Positions 31,506-42,522 of a DNA stretch of 64,000 nt are shown here, one piece after another. The translations under genes and the position numbers were made by a program. The stretch's first letter is position 1. Each line of letters starts with the position of its first letter. A model generated the notes under the pieces. It was not told the DNA's origin. It saw only the letters and a program-made list of their open reading frames with translations, and did no database searches. Origin of the DNA: Hyphodiscus hymeniophilus (Eukaryota; Ascomycota; Leotiomycetes; Helotiales; Hyphodiscaceae); NCBI GenBank assembly GCA_016508695.1, contig VNKQ01000020.1:558001-622000 (forward strand), in the 5' to 3' direction.

Positions 31506-34361
31506 TTATATAACAAAATTTACTCCTATTTCAAACCAAAAGAATAAAATTCTCCCAGATGAGTGGCCTAAAACAAGACTTCCATTTCGAGTAGCAGAAC
31601 ACGTCCCCCGGTAATCGGGAGGCAGCCAAATAATATTCGAACCGCCTTCCACTATCCACTGATTTGATACCTGTAAGATTGGCAATAGGTTGCCGTCGGG
31701 TGAGAAGGCGACGGACGTGGTCAAGCTAGTGTAGCTCTCGAGCGTCTGTAGCGCCGCTCCCGTGGCCGCGTCCCAGAGCCGCAATGTCTTATCGTGTAAG
31801 CCAGACACGACCTGCGTGCCGTCGGGTGAGAAGGCCACGGAGCTGACGGAGCCAGAATAGCTCTCGAGCGTCTGTAGCGCCGCTCCCGTGGCCGCGTCCC
31901 AGAGCCGCACCGTCTTATCCCACGAGCCAGACACGACCTGCGTGCCGTCGGGTGAGAAGGCCACGGACATGACCGAGTCAGTGTGGCCCTCGAGCGTCTA
32001 TAGCGCTGCTCCCGTGGCCGCGTCCCAGAGCCGCACCGTCTTATCCCACGAGCCAGACACGACCTGCGTGCCGTCGGGTGAGAAGGCCACGGATGTGACG
32101 GAGTCAGTGTGGCCCTCGAGCGTCTGCAGCGCCGCTCCTGTGGCCGCGTCCCAGAGCCGCACCGTCTTATCCCACGAGCCAGACACGACCTGCGTGCCGT
32201 CGGGTGAGAAGGCCACGGACATGACCGAGTCAGTGTGGCCCTCGAGCGTCTGCAGCGCTGCTCCCGTGGCCGCGTCCCAGAGCCGCAATGTCTTATCGTA
32301 TGAGCCAGACACGACCTGCGTGCCGTCGCGTGAGAAGGCCACGGATGTGACGGAGTCAGTGTGGCCCTCGAGCGTCTGTAGCGCGGCATTCCAGTGTGCT
32401 TGTACTTTTGGTTTCAGCTGAATCCAATAGGGGATACAACCCGCAAACTTCCTTCGAATAATACTATTTCCTGGTGCAAAGACAAGAGCAGAGCAATATA
32501 GTTGAAGTGGTGTCTTTTTAATCACGGATCGATTATATAACGCAAATCGCTTTGCATTATGGATAAATGCATAAAAGTTTGGGCTTTCATCAATCTAAGG
32601 ACGAGTTAGTTAGACACCTACAAATAATAGATAGCTGACCGGAATATAAGCCTCTAAGGACAAAATTGCTTGTATTCCTTCTGAGGTCTTGTCCATCTAC
32701 CCAAGCGCCTCAAGCCAATATAGTAGATGAGCCTGTAGAAAACGGTGAGCTTCGTCGCCATCGTGAACCTGAGAAACACTCCTTTGCAGATGCTGGACCC
32801 AGTAAAGGCACGCATATTAAACTTCGGGAGGAAGGTAATTCTCTATCAAACTGCTCTTGACTTGGCTGGCTTGACTCCCAGGAGCATGCATTTCGCAGAT
32901 ATCCTTCTTAAGTGTCTGGGACATTAGCTGTATGCAACTAGCAGCTAATATCCGATGTGCCTCCTTCTCATCTACCCAGAAATCCCCACATCGATCTTTG
33001 TTAAGGAGGAAGTCGCGAAATAAAGGGTGGTAGAGATGGAGCGGCCGAGTCGGGTCCTCCGGAATATCAAGAATCGCATAAAGGTCCTCAAATGTCCCGT
33101 CGACAACTTCCCTTGGAAGGTTTAATATCCTGCTTAATGAGGAGGTGGAAAGAGGTAAGAGCGATACCACTATGCTCCCAAGTGTATACTTCAACATATT
33201 CCACACATATTCTTTCTCTTCCTCCGAGTACTCTGAAGATATAGAGTGCTTGAGGACGGCAAGGTAGATCTCGTTTAGGTGCTTCTCTGGTGCGGTAACA
33301 GCGCTGCTACTGGCCTTGAGAATTGTATCTAGTCTTGTGCGTGCGAATCGCTTCCCTTCGCGGATAAACCGACATGTAGTCGCCGCCCAAATGAAGAGGC
33401 CACAAGCGTGTAGAACCAGCTGTTTCAGAACCACTTCGCCTGGCCAGTCTGCTCCAAGACTCCACTCCTGCCTGATTGTCCCCAGATTGTATTCCAGGAA
33501 TAAAGAGATATCATGGTTAATTATCGCTAGCGGTATATTTTAGAGTATAAAGTCCTGATACTCAGCTTGTGGGATACTTTGTAGGCCATGTCGGATTGGA
33601 ATTTCGGGTCTACTTGTTAGAAAGATTCGAAGTCGTAAAGTCTCTAATAATCGAGCCTCAGCTAAGAGCTTTAGAACAGTCCGGACATCGTTATCACCCT
33701 CACACTCGTCGAGCGCATCGATAACAAGAACGCAAGACTAGCGAGATTTCTCTAGCCTTGATAGGGGATTGAGAACAAGCTGGCGCCACTGGTCTAAGAG
33801 GGACAGATTCGCAATGTCACGCCGCTTACTCACAGCACCACGAATATGGGTTTGGAGAGATAGCACGGCATACGCGAGCTACACGGCAAGACTTGTGAAG
33901 AACTTGCCGGCATGGCTCACATCTCCGCCACCCTTTGAGAAGAAGAAGCTGGCTCCAAGACGCTTCTGCTCACTATATCTACGGGCGACGGTGCGGGAGA
34001 TTGTTAACTTTCCCGTCCCAGCTAGGCCGTTTAGCCAGAAGATACATCGCTCATCTTGTCTATCCTTTCTATTAGCCCAATCATATATCCGTTGTAGGAG
34101 GTCAACGCGTGTGTCGGTCAGACAGGCAGGTTCGTGTTGGCGGTTGTAGGAATTGAACGGCGCATTTGTGGCAAAGGAGAGAACGCTGAGGGGATCTTCT
34201 TGGCCTATCGAGAGTCAGTTTCGTAGCGCTTCTCTTACAAAGTGCTTACCGATATGGTATGTATTCCCAAGTTGGGCTCTTGCACCTTCGCCGATTTGAA
34301 TGTGTTGATACTGATTGCCGTGAGTGGACGTGAGCCCGCCCGGCTGCTCGGGATCTGGCAT
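31506..34361 (-). pseudogene. NWD2-like NLR (HET-s-type amyloid motif, NACHT, WD40), RIP-like decay
   Basis: Exon 1 (34361-34250) encodes 37 residues ending in a HET-s-like motif, YQHIQIGEGARAQLGNTYHI. This matches the position and pattern of the R0 motif that NWD2-type receptors use to template HET-S folding. An intron, 34205-34249, joins it in phase to a linker and a NACHT domain with Walker A GLAGTGKLT and Walker B VLVIDALDEC. A helical region and 5-6 near-identical 126-bp WD40 repeats (31740-32400) follow, and a degenerate WD-like C-terminus ends at 31506. Stops interrupt it, including two TAGs within NACHT, one near 33541, one in the region 32530-32830 and TAG at 31998-32000; frame slippage is also likely near 32820. 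Most fit CAG to TAG or TGG to TAG. It is divergent from the HET-S-like gene, 282 bp between starts, the arrangement known for het-S/nwd2. Confidence 0.85.
31741..32400 (-). repeat. WD40 tandem repeats, 126-bp unit, 5-6 copies
   Basis: GAGCGTCT recurs at 31740, 31866, 31992, 32118, 32244 and 32370, a period of exactly 126 bp. Units encode GHTDSVTSVAFSPDGTQVV and then RLWDAATGAALQTLE. They are more alike to one another than to the element A units. Confidence 0.9.
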
Positions 34362-34643
34362 TGCGATCGACCCTGTAAGCTAGTTGCCGCAGAGGTAGAG
34401 CAGGCACTGGCGAGGGTCTACAGCCCCAGTCAATGAATTGTGAAGTGCAAAGCCTCTCCTTCCTCTCTTAAGTCGGATGGCAGGATATCGTCGGTGGTGA
34501 GGGGCACTACCCATTCGCCCTGTAGCCGGTGGGTTTGCATTGGCTAGTGTGATGAGGCTGCGGCTGAAGTCCTGGTGAGGACTTCCCACCTACTCTCTCC
34601 GTCAACCTCCAGTGTGTCTTTCGCAATATTATTTCTCTTAACA
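34362..34643. promoter_or_regulatory. Shared divergent promoter region of the NWD2-like and HET-S-like genes
   Basis: 282 bp separate the two ATG codons, so both genes must be driven from here. Inferred from layout only; no specific site was identified. Confidence 0.45.
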
Positions 34644-35483
34644 ATGGCGGAGCCGTTCGGTATTGTCTCTGGTGCTATTGGCATTGCATCTGCTTTCACT
34701 GCTTGTGTTGACTGCTTTGAGTACGTTCAGTTTGGCCGCCACTTCGGTCGAGACTTCCAAACCAGCAAGCTTGCTCTCGACTGTGCGAGACTCCGTCTTA
34801 CACGATGGGGCGAGTCTGTTAACATCTACGATGATTCTAAACTAGGCAGGCAGGATGCTACTACGACCGAGATCCAACTGGCAAAGGATGCGTTGCTCCA
34901 AATTCTTGTGCTCTTTGCCGACACCGAGAGTATGTCCAAGAAGTACAAGTTGACTGCGAAGGCTGGCGAAGATCTCTCGGTGTACTCGACAGCCGATTTA
35001 GATCCGGAGCTGGTTGTGCTGGACAATAAGATGAAAGGCTTGGCTATACAGCGTCAAAAGAAGGGTCGATTCTTAAAGCTTGCTAGCTGGGCTCTCTATC
35101 ACAGGTCCACTTTGAAAGATCTCCTGGAACAAATCGTCTCACTTATCGACGACATCGAAAGATTATTCCCCGCACCTCAGGCTCAATCTACGCTTGTCCA
35201 ACAAGAAGTAGCAGAGATTGGCGACAAGCAATCTCTTGAGTTGGTTGAGGATGCAGCTACGGGTGTCGATAGCCTGCTTCAAAAAACGGTAAAGGAAGTA
35301 ATTGCAGGTCATTAGTACTCGAACATCGGGATCACAGGGCAGGCTCAGACTGGAGACGCATATAGCAGTGACTGGAGTAGAGGTGCGATTGGGGCATCTC
35401 ACAAGTATGATGGCGTCGAGGTTAAAGAGGGTGGAAAAGCTTTGATCGGGAACAAGTATAGTGGAAAGGACTTCTGGCATTGA
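34644..35483 (+). pseudogene. HET-S-like HeLo domain protein with amyloid tail split by a TAG
   Basis: The first 223 codons encode a HeLo domain very like Podospora HET-S: the start MAEPFGIVSGAIGIASAF, then CVDCFEYVQFGRHFGRD, and later WALYHRSTLKDLLEQI. HeLo is the membrane-targeting cell-death domain. A TAG at 35313-35315 stops the frame exactly where the prion-forming region should begin. The same frame continues to TGA at 35481-35483 with two amyloid-motif repeats: YSNIGITGQAQTGDAYS, then YDGVEVKEGGKALIGNKYSG followed by KDFW, matching the HET-s C-terminal pattern. Read through, the length would be 279 residues; HET-s is 289. The TAG fits CAG to TAG. As it stands the gene would make HeLo alone, uncoupled from amyloid control, unless the stop is read through. 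Confidence 0.9.
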
Positions 35484-35818
35484 GCATATCTGTCACGTTT
35501 GCAAGCAGGTGACACCATCTGTAATATATAATCTCGAAGCGTAGCTGCGAATTGACTGGTCAATGATCACGGCAGGCAGACTGCCTCTAACTTAGTGCCG
35601 CCGTATAAGAGAGGATAACACAGACCCTAGATGCGCGCGAAGACTACTTGCTGATCACTGGCAGAAGGTGATTTATTGCAACTTCCCATCCATTACGACG
35701 AAATCTAATTCTACTCTATAGTAACAAGTCGCGAGGCCTGCGCGAGCTGCCTCAAGAAAACCAGTCGCAAACTAATTTCTGTTGCTCTTACAGCAATCTG
35801 TTCTCTGCAACATACGCT
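35484..35818. other. Spacer between HET-S-like gene and transposase
   Basis: No gene and no internal TIR was seen here, which argues against a separate complete transposon limited to 35.8-38.2 kb. Confidence 0.45.
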
Positions 35819-37969
35819 TTAGTACATCCGGGCCACTGGGGCCCTCCATGCGCCTGGCGCTTCGATTATCTGCGCCACTTCTGGCTGTGGCTCCGGCTCT
35901 GGCTCATTTACCTCCAGCGCAACACTCTTACGCTTCCGATCACGTTTTCCTCTGCCCTTTCTAACTCCTTTCGCAGCACGCGCAACTTCTGGCTCTGGCT
36001 CGTCTCCCTGGGGCTCACCTGCCTCTAGCGCATCACTGTTACGCTTCCGACCACGTTTTCCCTTGCCCTTGATAACCTCCTTTGCAGCACGTGCTGCTCG
36101 TGCCACCTCGATGTCCTCAAAGCTCATCACCTTCGCCTTCCCTAGTACGATTGACCTGGTTGATCGGCGGACTTTGGCTTCATTGTTCATGCTAATCAAC
36201 GTCTGATTTTGATTATAGAGGAGGGCACGTTCGGCATCGAGGATGGCACGTTCGGCAAAGGATGCTTGAGCGGCATTGGCCAGCTTCTGTATATGCCTCT
36301 CTAGGCGCTGTATACTCGTCCCACCAAGCGTATGAGCATCCTGTCTGATGAGATTATATAGCGACGCAAGACCCTCTGCTGACACTGGCGTCACAGGCGT
36401 TTGCGGTACTTCGTCTTGATGACATCCCACCTTTATCTCTTCGGCCCTTGGGACCATTGACTGAGCGGGGGGCCTCGGTGTCACCCTAAGGACTCTGTCT
36501 GGGTTAAACGGAAATAGACCACAGGACGCCCATGCGGCCCTGATATTTCTCCTCGTGAACGCCTTTTCCCTGGCAGGGCTATACAGAGAGGTGAAATGTT
36601 GCTTGCCGACTGTGTTTGCCCCTCCTTGGAACAGCCTCTCAGCCTCGTCGCGGTAAGCTGCTTTCAAGGGTGCAAACACCCCGACGTCGCAGGGCTAGAG
36701 CTTGTGGGAGGTGTGGGAGGGGAGGCGGCATAGGAGAATGTTGTTTTCGAAACAAAACTCTAAGGCTTCGAGGGTTTCGTGCGTCCCGAAGCCGTCACAA
36801 ATCAGTACCCGCGGCTTCTGGTTAGCCTGTTTTCTCGTTTGGGGATCAAAAACGCGCTTGAGCCACTCCAAGCTGATCTTAGAGTCGGTATACCCAGACT
36901 CGGAGCACGCATAGTGCCATCCAGGGGTAGGGAACGTTGTCCAGTTGCTTCGATGGGTTGTGGCTGGCCAGATGATCATTGGTAATAAAGACCTACCGTT
37001 TGCACTAATGCATTCGATGGCGGTAACCATCGTGCGCTTGACACCCGCGCCTCTATAGTCTCGCGGGTCGTCCTTACCTATCAGGACCTGAATAGAGCCA
37101 AGCATGCATAGCATGACTCCTGTCTCGTCCATGTTATAGACATTCTCTGGTAGGATAGCCGGATCTTCTAATACCTCTCCGATCACCTCAAACCAATGTG
37201 TTATCTTATCATAGATATTATTCTCGTGGCGTTCCCAGGCCATCGCGCGTACTCGACGTGTTCTGAGTGCTAGATGACGCTTCTGGAAGCCCCGAGGCCA
37301 GTTCTTACTTGGAGGCTTGGGCGCTTTGTTCATTGAACGCTGGCGGGCGATACTAAAGGCAAGGGCAGGTAGGCACTTGATTCGCACAGGATTCCCAAGG
37401 TCAGCCATTAGTTTCAAATACTTCTCAAGGGCTTTCTCCTCCGACGGAGTGAGATATTGTTGGCCCTGGGCTTTCTCTTCTTTCGAGCGTCGCCCATGAT
37501 CACGATGGTACAAGGTAGTTAGAGGGACTCCACTGCGTTTTGATCTGGCATCATATGTTCGAGGCTCTCCCGGCAGGGAGGCCTCTGCAAGGGCTTTACT
37601 GGCGCGGTCGCTTATAGGCACATACCTCCGTACCTTACATAGTAATGGGGATATGGATGGAAATGGGGATTGAAACGCCTTACTAGCAACTTCTACGGAA
37701 TTAGAAATGTGACTGCCTGTGGAAACTTCCAGAAGCACGCCACACTGCGCCACATCTTCACGTGATATATATATAAGTCGTGGTGCAGAATACGATTCAC
37801 GTGGCCTTGAATACAGTATTAGGTAGAGACGATAAATCCTTTCTCGCTTATTAAGATGCGGCATTTTGTGTACCACCCACCTTTGTCCGGATAAATCTGG
37901 CAGGCAGGTTTCCCTATACTCTATGTCTTCAAACTTTATATTTAGACTCAGACTTATTAGAAGCTCCAT
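35819..37969 (-). pseudogene. Fot1/pogo-type DDE transposase split by one TAG
   Basis: Fungal DDE-1 transposase of the pogo/Fot1 branch of Tc1/mariner. Reading inward from the right TIR are an N-terminal helix-turn-helix region (VPLTTLYHRDHGRRSKEEKA), a CENP-B-like segment (NWPRGFQKRHLALRTRRVRA), and the catalytic motifs VYNMDETGVM, VLICDGFGTHET and PCDVGVFAPLK. TAG at 36695-36697 replaces the Gln before PCDVGVF, separating the third catalytic Asp from the first two; the frame then continues to 35819. The C-terminal part is Lys/Arg-rich with two degenerate copies of a VARAAKxV(I)xKGxGKRxRKR block (near 35900-36100). A truncated product would be inactive. True start is probably near VPISDRASKALAEASLPGEP. 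Confidence 0.93.
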
Positions 37970-38195
37970 ACTAAGGCCCCGGATTCTGTGGACAGGTTAA
38001 TAGTCATGACAGAGCAGGGGGTAATACCTATGGCGGTTTTTGACGCTCTCAATAAGACGATCGATAGTACAACCAAACTTTAGTATTTTTCTGGTTACAA
38101 GTCGATGCCTTATAAAGAAATAGCTGAAGAACAACAACAAACAGATTGTAGCTTTATATATCTAGATGGTGGAGTTTTAAGACCCCCAAACTGAA

Positions 38196-38241
38196 AAGGT
38201 TTTTCGGCACACCGGTTTTTTCGGCACGCAGGGATGGACGT
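38196..38241 (-). repeat. Right terminal inverted repeat of element B
   Basis: Ends GCAGGGATGGACGT then TA, inverse of the left end. It shares the repeated TTTTTCGGCAC motif with the left end and further inward sequence with element A. Confidence 0.85.
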
Positions 38242-38523
38242 TAAGAATCGCAAATTACTTGAGGTTGCTGTCAAGAGCTTGATTTCCATCACTCCCAATA
38301 CGTGGCAGCTGGGTAGATGTGCAGGCTTGTCGGAGTCACACGACTTACTCGAATCAGTCATCGAAGGGGGTGATGCAGCTTTTGATGGCGGGTGAATGAA
38401 ATGTAGCATTAGCGAAAATTTGGTTCCATATGCTTATTCACATCCCTTTATGTAATGTCAAGTTTTTAATTCTCTAAATGACAGTACCTTCCAATCCTAG
38501 CGACCCATAAACACGGACTTCTG

Positions 38524-38996
38524 TCAACTGATAGCCGCCTTCCCATCACTTTGTGCCGATCCTCTGCTAACGTCTCGATCGGGAGAGAGTTTGTAAAGCG
38601 TCAAAACCACAGCCTCCAATGTCTCCACTATTAACTTTGCTTTCTCGAGTTCCCGCGCGAGAGCCGCATTGACATTAGAAAGAAGTTGGAATTGGTACAT
38701 TATCTGATCATAATCTTGAGTCGATCGTGCTAGTTTTCCAATAGATTCGTCAATCTGGATTTGAAACCGCCGGGTCCTTCTCCTCTCTCGCTCGAGCCTT
38801 GTGCGCTCTACACCAAGCTCCTGTTCGGCATGATAAGCCCGATATTGCCAATCGTGCTCATCGGCAACATTGATTGTCTTTACTCTTGGTGTTTGCGGTT
38901 CTTCGTCGGCGATTGTAATCGATGGGAGAACCTCGGGCTGCAGCACAGTTAAGAACATGAACCTTAGAGCCAACATAGGGAACTTACCGGAGCCAT
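38524..38996 (-). CDS. Small coiled-coil protein, paralogue of 56434
   Basis: A three-codon first exon (38996-38988, Met-Ala-Pro) is spliced over a 50-nt intron to 38937-38524, giving 140 residues. The core is DWQYRAYHAEQELGVERTRL, then a FQIQIDESIGKLA helix, then KLIVETLEAVVLTLYK. The gene at 56434-56845 has the same tiny first exon, the same intron position and about half identical residues, so the two are clear paralogues. Likely a self-associating helical protein. Function unknown. It borders the right end of element B. Confidence 0.75.
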
Positions 38997-39957
38997 GAGA
39001 ACTTCAAAGAAATGTTTAAGCAAATTATGGCTCTGTGATTTTCAAGAACTTATCATTCCTATTGACCAGGACTGTATTTATATTATCCTAGTCCACGGTG
39101 CAATTGTTGCTGAGTCACCACGGGACAGTAGTCGCCGCGTAGCCAGGCGTTTCGTGGTATGAGCCATTAAGATTATTCCATTGCAAGACCAAAAGATTGG
39201 TCATACTTGAAAGTGTGAGAGATCATCGATAATGATAATTGATACAGGGTTTAAAGGTGCCGAGAGTGGATCGAGATCATATGGGTGATCTCGGTAACGA
39301 GGGTGTTCTGGATGGCGATGTGGTTTGGCATTATCGCATCCCATGATCATCCTGCAGCTGGGTCATCTCATCCGAAAGCGACTTATAAATCAGACGAGGT
39401 AAGTTAGCCTCTCACAGAAGAACAGACGATGGCACTTGATCTACACATGATAAGGCGACGACCCTACTTACCTAGTGATGACCGAAGGAACGTGACGGTC
39501 CATAATCGATGCACGAAGACGAAGACCAATAAATGAGATAAACTACGCCATAGATGATCAGGTGATTTCAAAAGCAAGTGGACCACAAAGTGCTTACCTC
39601 CCACAAAGAGATTGTAATCCACTTTGGAAAGATATGATTAGTTAGTGTTGACTTCTGCATTGGCAAATAATTGCGTAAGGGAAATTATATGACGTTTTAA
39701 TTAACCCAAGTGCCTTCGGAGATGTGGTGACTGTCATGTGATCTTGGCTCAAGTCGTCAAATATACTAAAGAATATCAGAGAAAATCAGGATATGGTTAT
39801 AACTACGTACGAACTTCAGTCTACTTATCTTGTCTACACTGGGGATTGAATCCCCAACACCGAGCTTTCTTTCTGAGTTGGAATTTTTTTAGCTGTGTCT
39901 CCTTCATTAAGAAGATGCAGATCTTCGACAAATAATCCATTCTTTATGTTCCAACGT
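38997..39957. other. Intergenic
   Basis: AT-rich, no gene found. Several TGATC/GATCATC-type words recur around 39230-39360, as elsewhere between these orphan genes. Confidence 0.4.
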
Positions 39958-42248
39958 TCAAAGCTCCGGGTCACTTTCCTCCATCTCAAACTCAAATGAC
40001 TCTTTCGTCATGGGTTGGAGGCTATCTGGCAAGTCTTGATTGTAGTGACGCTTTCCGTTGATGGGCTGGACATTAGTGAATACCTGTACCGTCGACTGTC
40101 TTGTCTTGCAGAGAATGTCAAAACAGTCATGCCAAATGAAGTGACCACTATTCTGCACAGATAACTTTTTTCCCTGATTGGCATACACTCGGGCTTGCTC
40201 GTTCACAGCCTCTTTCTCGAACGGTACTTCCTGAGTCGTTACATTGTGCTCCTTGAACCTCACCATCCGCCCAGTATACTGCACAACCTGACCCACAGTC
40301 CGAATTTCAGAGTTTTGGATTGAATTTGAATCTAATGCCCCTGCGGACTGACTAGATCCGCCCAGTCCAGCCGGCACTTCAGCTTGACGAGCCATAGTAG
40401 TGGTTCCTTGCTCGACAGATGCCTCCGTCGGGAACAATCCGCTGGATGAACCTTCCCGATCCTCAGCGAGGCTCACTGCGCCAAAAAAAGCTCTATGTCG
40501 GGATCTCTTGACGTAGAAAGAGCTGATCTCGTCCCCGCCCTTCTGATATTCTTGAAGAGGAGCATGTACCTTATCAATAAAGAGGTTTTCGAGATCATGA
40601 GTATCAGCGGAGCTGGACCCGCACCTTCTAGCCAAAGGCTCCCCTGATCCAGCCACTGTGATTGAAGGAGGAGATGACTTTACAGGAGCTTGTACAATCT
40701 CTTCCATACAGTTGTGAAATGAAGCGATAAGCTGTTTAGCCTGATTGACGTTGAAGGCAAACTTGTCGTTGGGCCGAAGGATACTGACTGCCTCGATAAC
40801 TGCTTTCTCTATCACGGCTTGGTCGGGATCTTTTTTCAATTCCTGATTAATCTCCGTGCTTGAGAAGCCCAATCGGTGAGCAAGATTTGCGACTTGATGC
40901 TGACCGTATGCATTTGAGTATTTACAGATTCGATATGCACAAAGCCATAATTGTTGATATGAGATATCAAAAGAGTCTAAACGGGTGTTGGAAATAGTCA
41001 AATAAGAAAATACACTCTGCTGTAGTTCGATGGTGTCTTCGCGCGATTCTACTCCCGTGAAATGAAAGTTATACCGCTGGCGAAGAGTTTTCTTTCGACA
41101 TTTTGGAAGGAGACTGTCTAAGATAGCGGCCGGCTGCTTCAGATATCGGATGTCTTTAATAAGTGTGTAGAGGCTCGGAATCAACTCTTCAGTGGCGAGA
41201 AGGCGCTGCGCGATGTCGGTCCTCCGGACAGAGTCCGTTATGGCGGGGAAGAATAATCCACCAGGGCGCATGTGCTTTTGAATATATTCAAAGTCGGACT
41301 TTGAGAGAGCCGGAGCCCTCGATTGTATCGATTCGATGGTGAAGGGATCGGTTTCCATCAGTGTTGATATATCATCGCCGATCACATGTGTCAGGACACT
41401 CTTGATGAATTTGATGCATTGAGCTATTTCCTAAAACGTATCAGATTTGGACGGTTTGAGAGGAAAATAGCTGTATTTACTTACATCATCACATTTCAAA
41501 TTCAAGAACACGTCCATTGATCCCACATAGAATGTTCTCCAAAGCCCCTGGATGTGAAGGACAGAGTCTAAGGCTTTCATGAGCTTTTCCCGCTTCAAAA
41601 GCTGCGATAGAGATTGATTTTGAGAGTCACTAAGCCTTCCCCGCCAACGTTGAACTCCTAAAGAGTCGTTGTCGTAGTGACAAAGTCGAATATACCGAAA
41701 TATTTCACCGGAGGTGTATTTTGCAGAATACGAATACCCTTCTCGTAGAGTTACTTTGGTGTCTATTTCAAGATCTGGCACCATGTTAGCGTGAATGTGG
41801 AATCGACTGAAATACACTGGCCTGTGCTATATAGATCAACTATCCACCACCTGAGAGATGGAATGAGATGTTCTTTGGCAGCAAGAACCCTGTGTTGCCC
41901 ATGAAGACATTCTAGCTTAATTCCGCTTTTAAGGCGGAGATTCGGTGGGTTGTCTCGGGAAGTTACTTTAAAGGTTTCTGCAGTAATCGATAACTTTTCC
42001 AATCCCACCTGAAGTGTTGAGTCGTCAATGACAGCAGGAATTCGGTGATTCGCCCTTTCTTTGATACATCCTTCGCCATCAAAATCCCTCTTTAATTGTT
42101 CTATGACCCTTCTATCAACCTGGCGACTCGGATGTGGGAATTCCAAATGTGATATCCACACTTTTGCGGACCCTCTGTACTTGGCAAGTTTGTCTCTGCA
42201 CACTCTTTGCTCTCTGACATCGAGAACGTCCTGGTTGGGGGACTCCAT
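39958..42248 (-). CDS. DUF3723-family protein
   Basis: Fungal protein of the DUF3723 family (role unknown). Exons 42248-41816, 41774-41485 and 41430-39958 are in phase and give 731 residues. The family signature is in the N-terminal third: VWISHLEFPHPSRQVD, DFDGEGC, IKLECLHGQHRVLAAKEHL and WWIVDLY. A YTSGEIFRYIRLCHYDND segment and a FLNLKCDD segment follow. The C-terminal third is variable, with a HFIWHDCFDIL patch. The 41-nt first intron is short; without it a frame change occurs at that point. Its start lies 275 bp from the divergently transcribed pseudokinase. Confidence 0.78.
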
Positions 42249-42522
42249 GTTGACCACTAGGCTGGTTTGGGAGGGTTGAAAGCGGTTCAGACGGGAGTGC
42301 AAGTGCGATAATACCTTTCGCTGCCGGACTGTCGTTATATAAATGCAGCCCAGAGTTGTGCAGGCTCAGATGATCTGAGCCCCACTTGTTTCAAAGGGTG
42401 GAAGATCTGGCGTTGATGGTGACCACCTCACCTCAGGGTGAACCTGCGCTGACCTGGCCCGTGTCATCCCCATGATTATATATGGACAAGCTTTTCTCTA
42501 GCACATATCTCAATGGAGATTT

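Larger units (their letters stand above)
30811..38241. mobile_element. Element B: TIR-bounded Fot1/pogo-like element carrying a het-S/nwd2-like pair and a transposase
   Basis: The ends begin and finish with the same ACGTCCATCCCTGCGT inverted repeat as element A and are flanked by TA (30809-30810 and 38242-38243). Inside, in order, are an NWD2-like NACHT-WD40 gene (minus), a HET-S-like gene (plus) and a DDE transposase (minus). The left TIR match is about 45 bp; the right end continues into sequence shared with element A. All three genes carry in-frame TAG stops. Length is about 7.4 kb, much longer than a normal Fot1-like element. It could also be a standard element whose far end was lost, with a second solo TIR on the left. 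Confidence 0.72.

Noticed and set aside
31721..32421. Open frames of about 180-220 codons antisense or out of frame in the element B WD40 tract
   Set aside because: Same repeat artefact; Arg/Ser-rich low-complexity translations, not proteins.
7489..38241. Starship-type giant element enclosing everything between the outermost TIRs
   Set aside because: No tyrosine-recombinase captain gene was seen; the TIR/TA ends and DDE transposase fit two separate Tc1/mariner-like elements.
35819..38241. An ordinary short Fot1-like element unrelated to the het-S/nwd2 genes
   Set aside because: No second TIR was found between the HET-S-like gene and the transposase; the only matching left end is at 30811. 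Not fully excluded.
39830..39860. GGGGATTGAATCCCC palindrome resembling a tRNA T-arm
   Set aside because: No matching acceptor or D-arm within tRNA distance.
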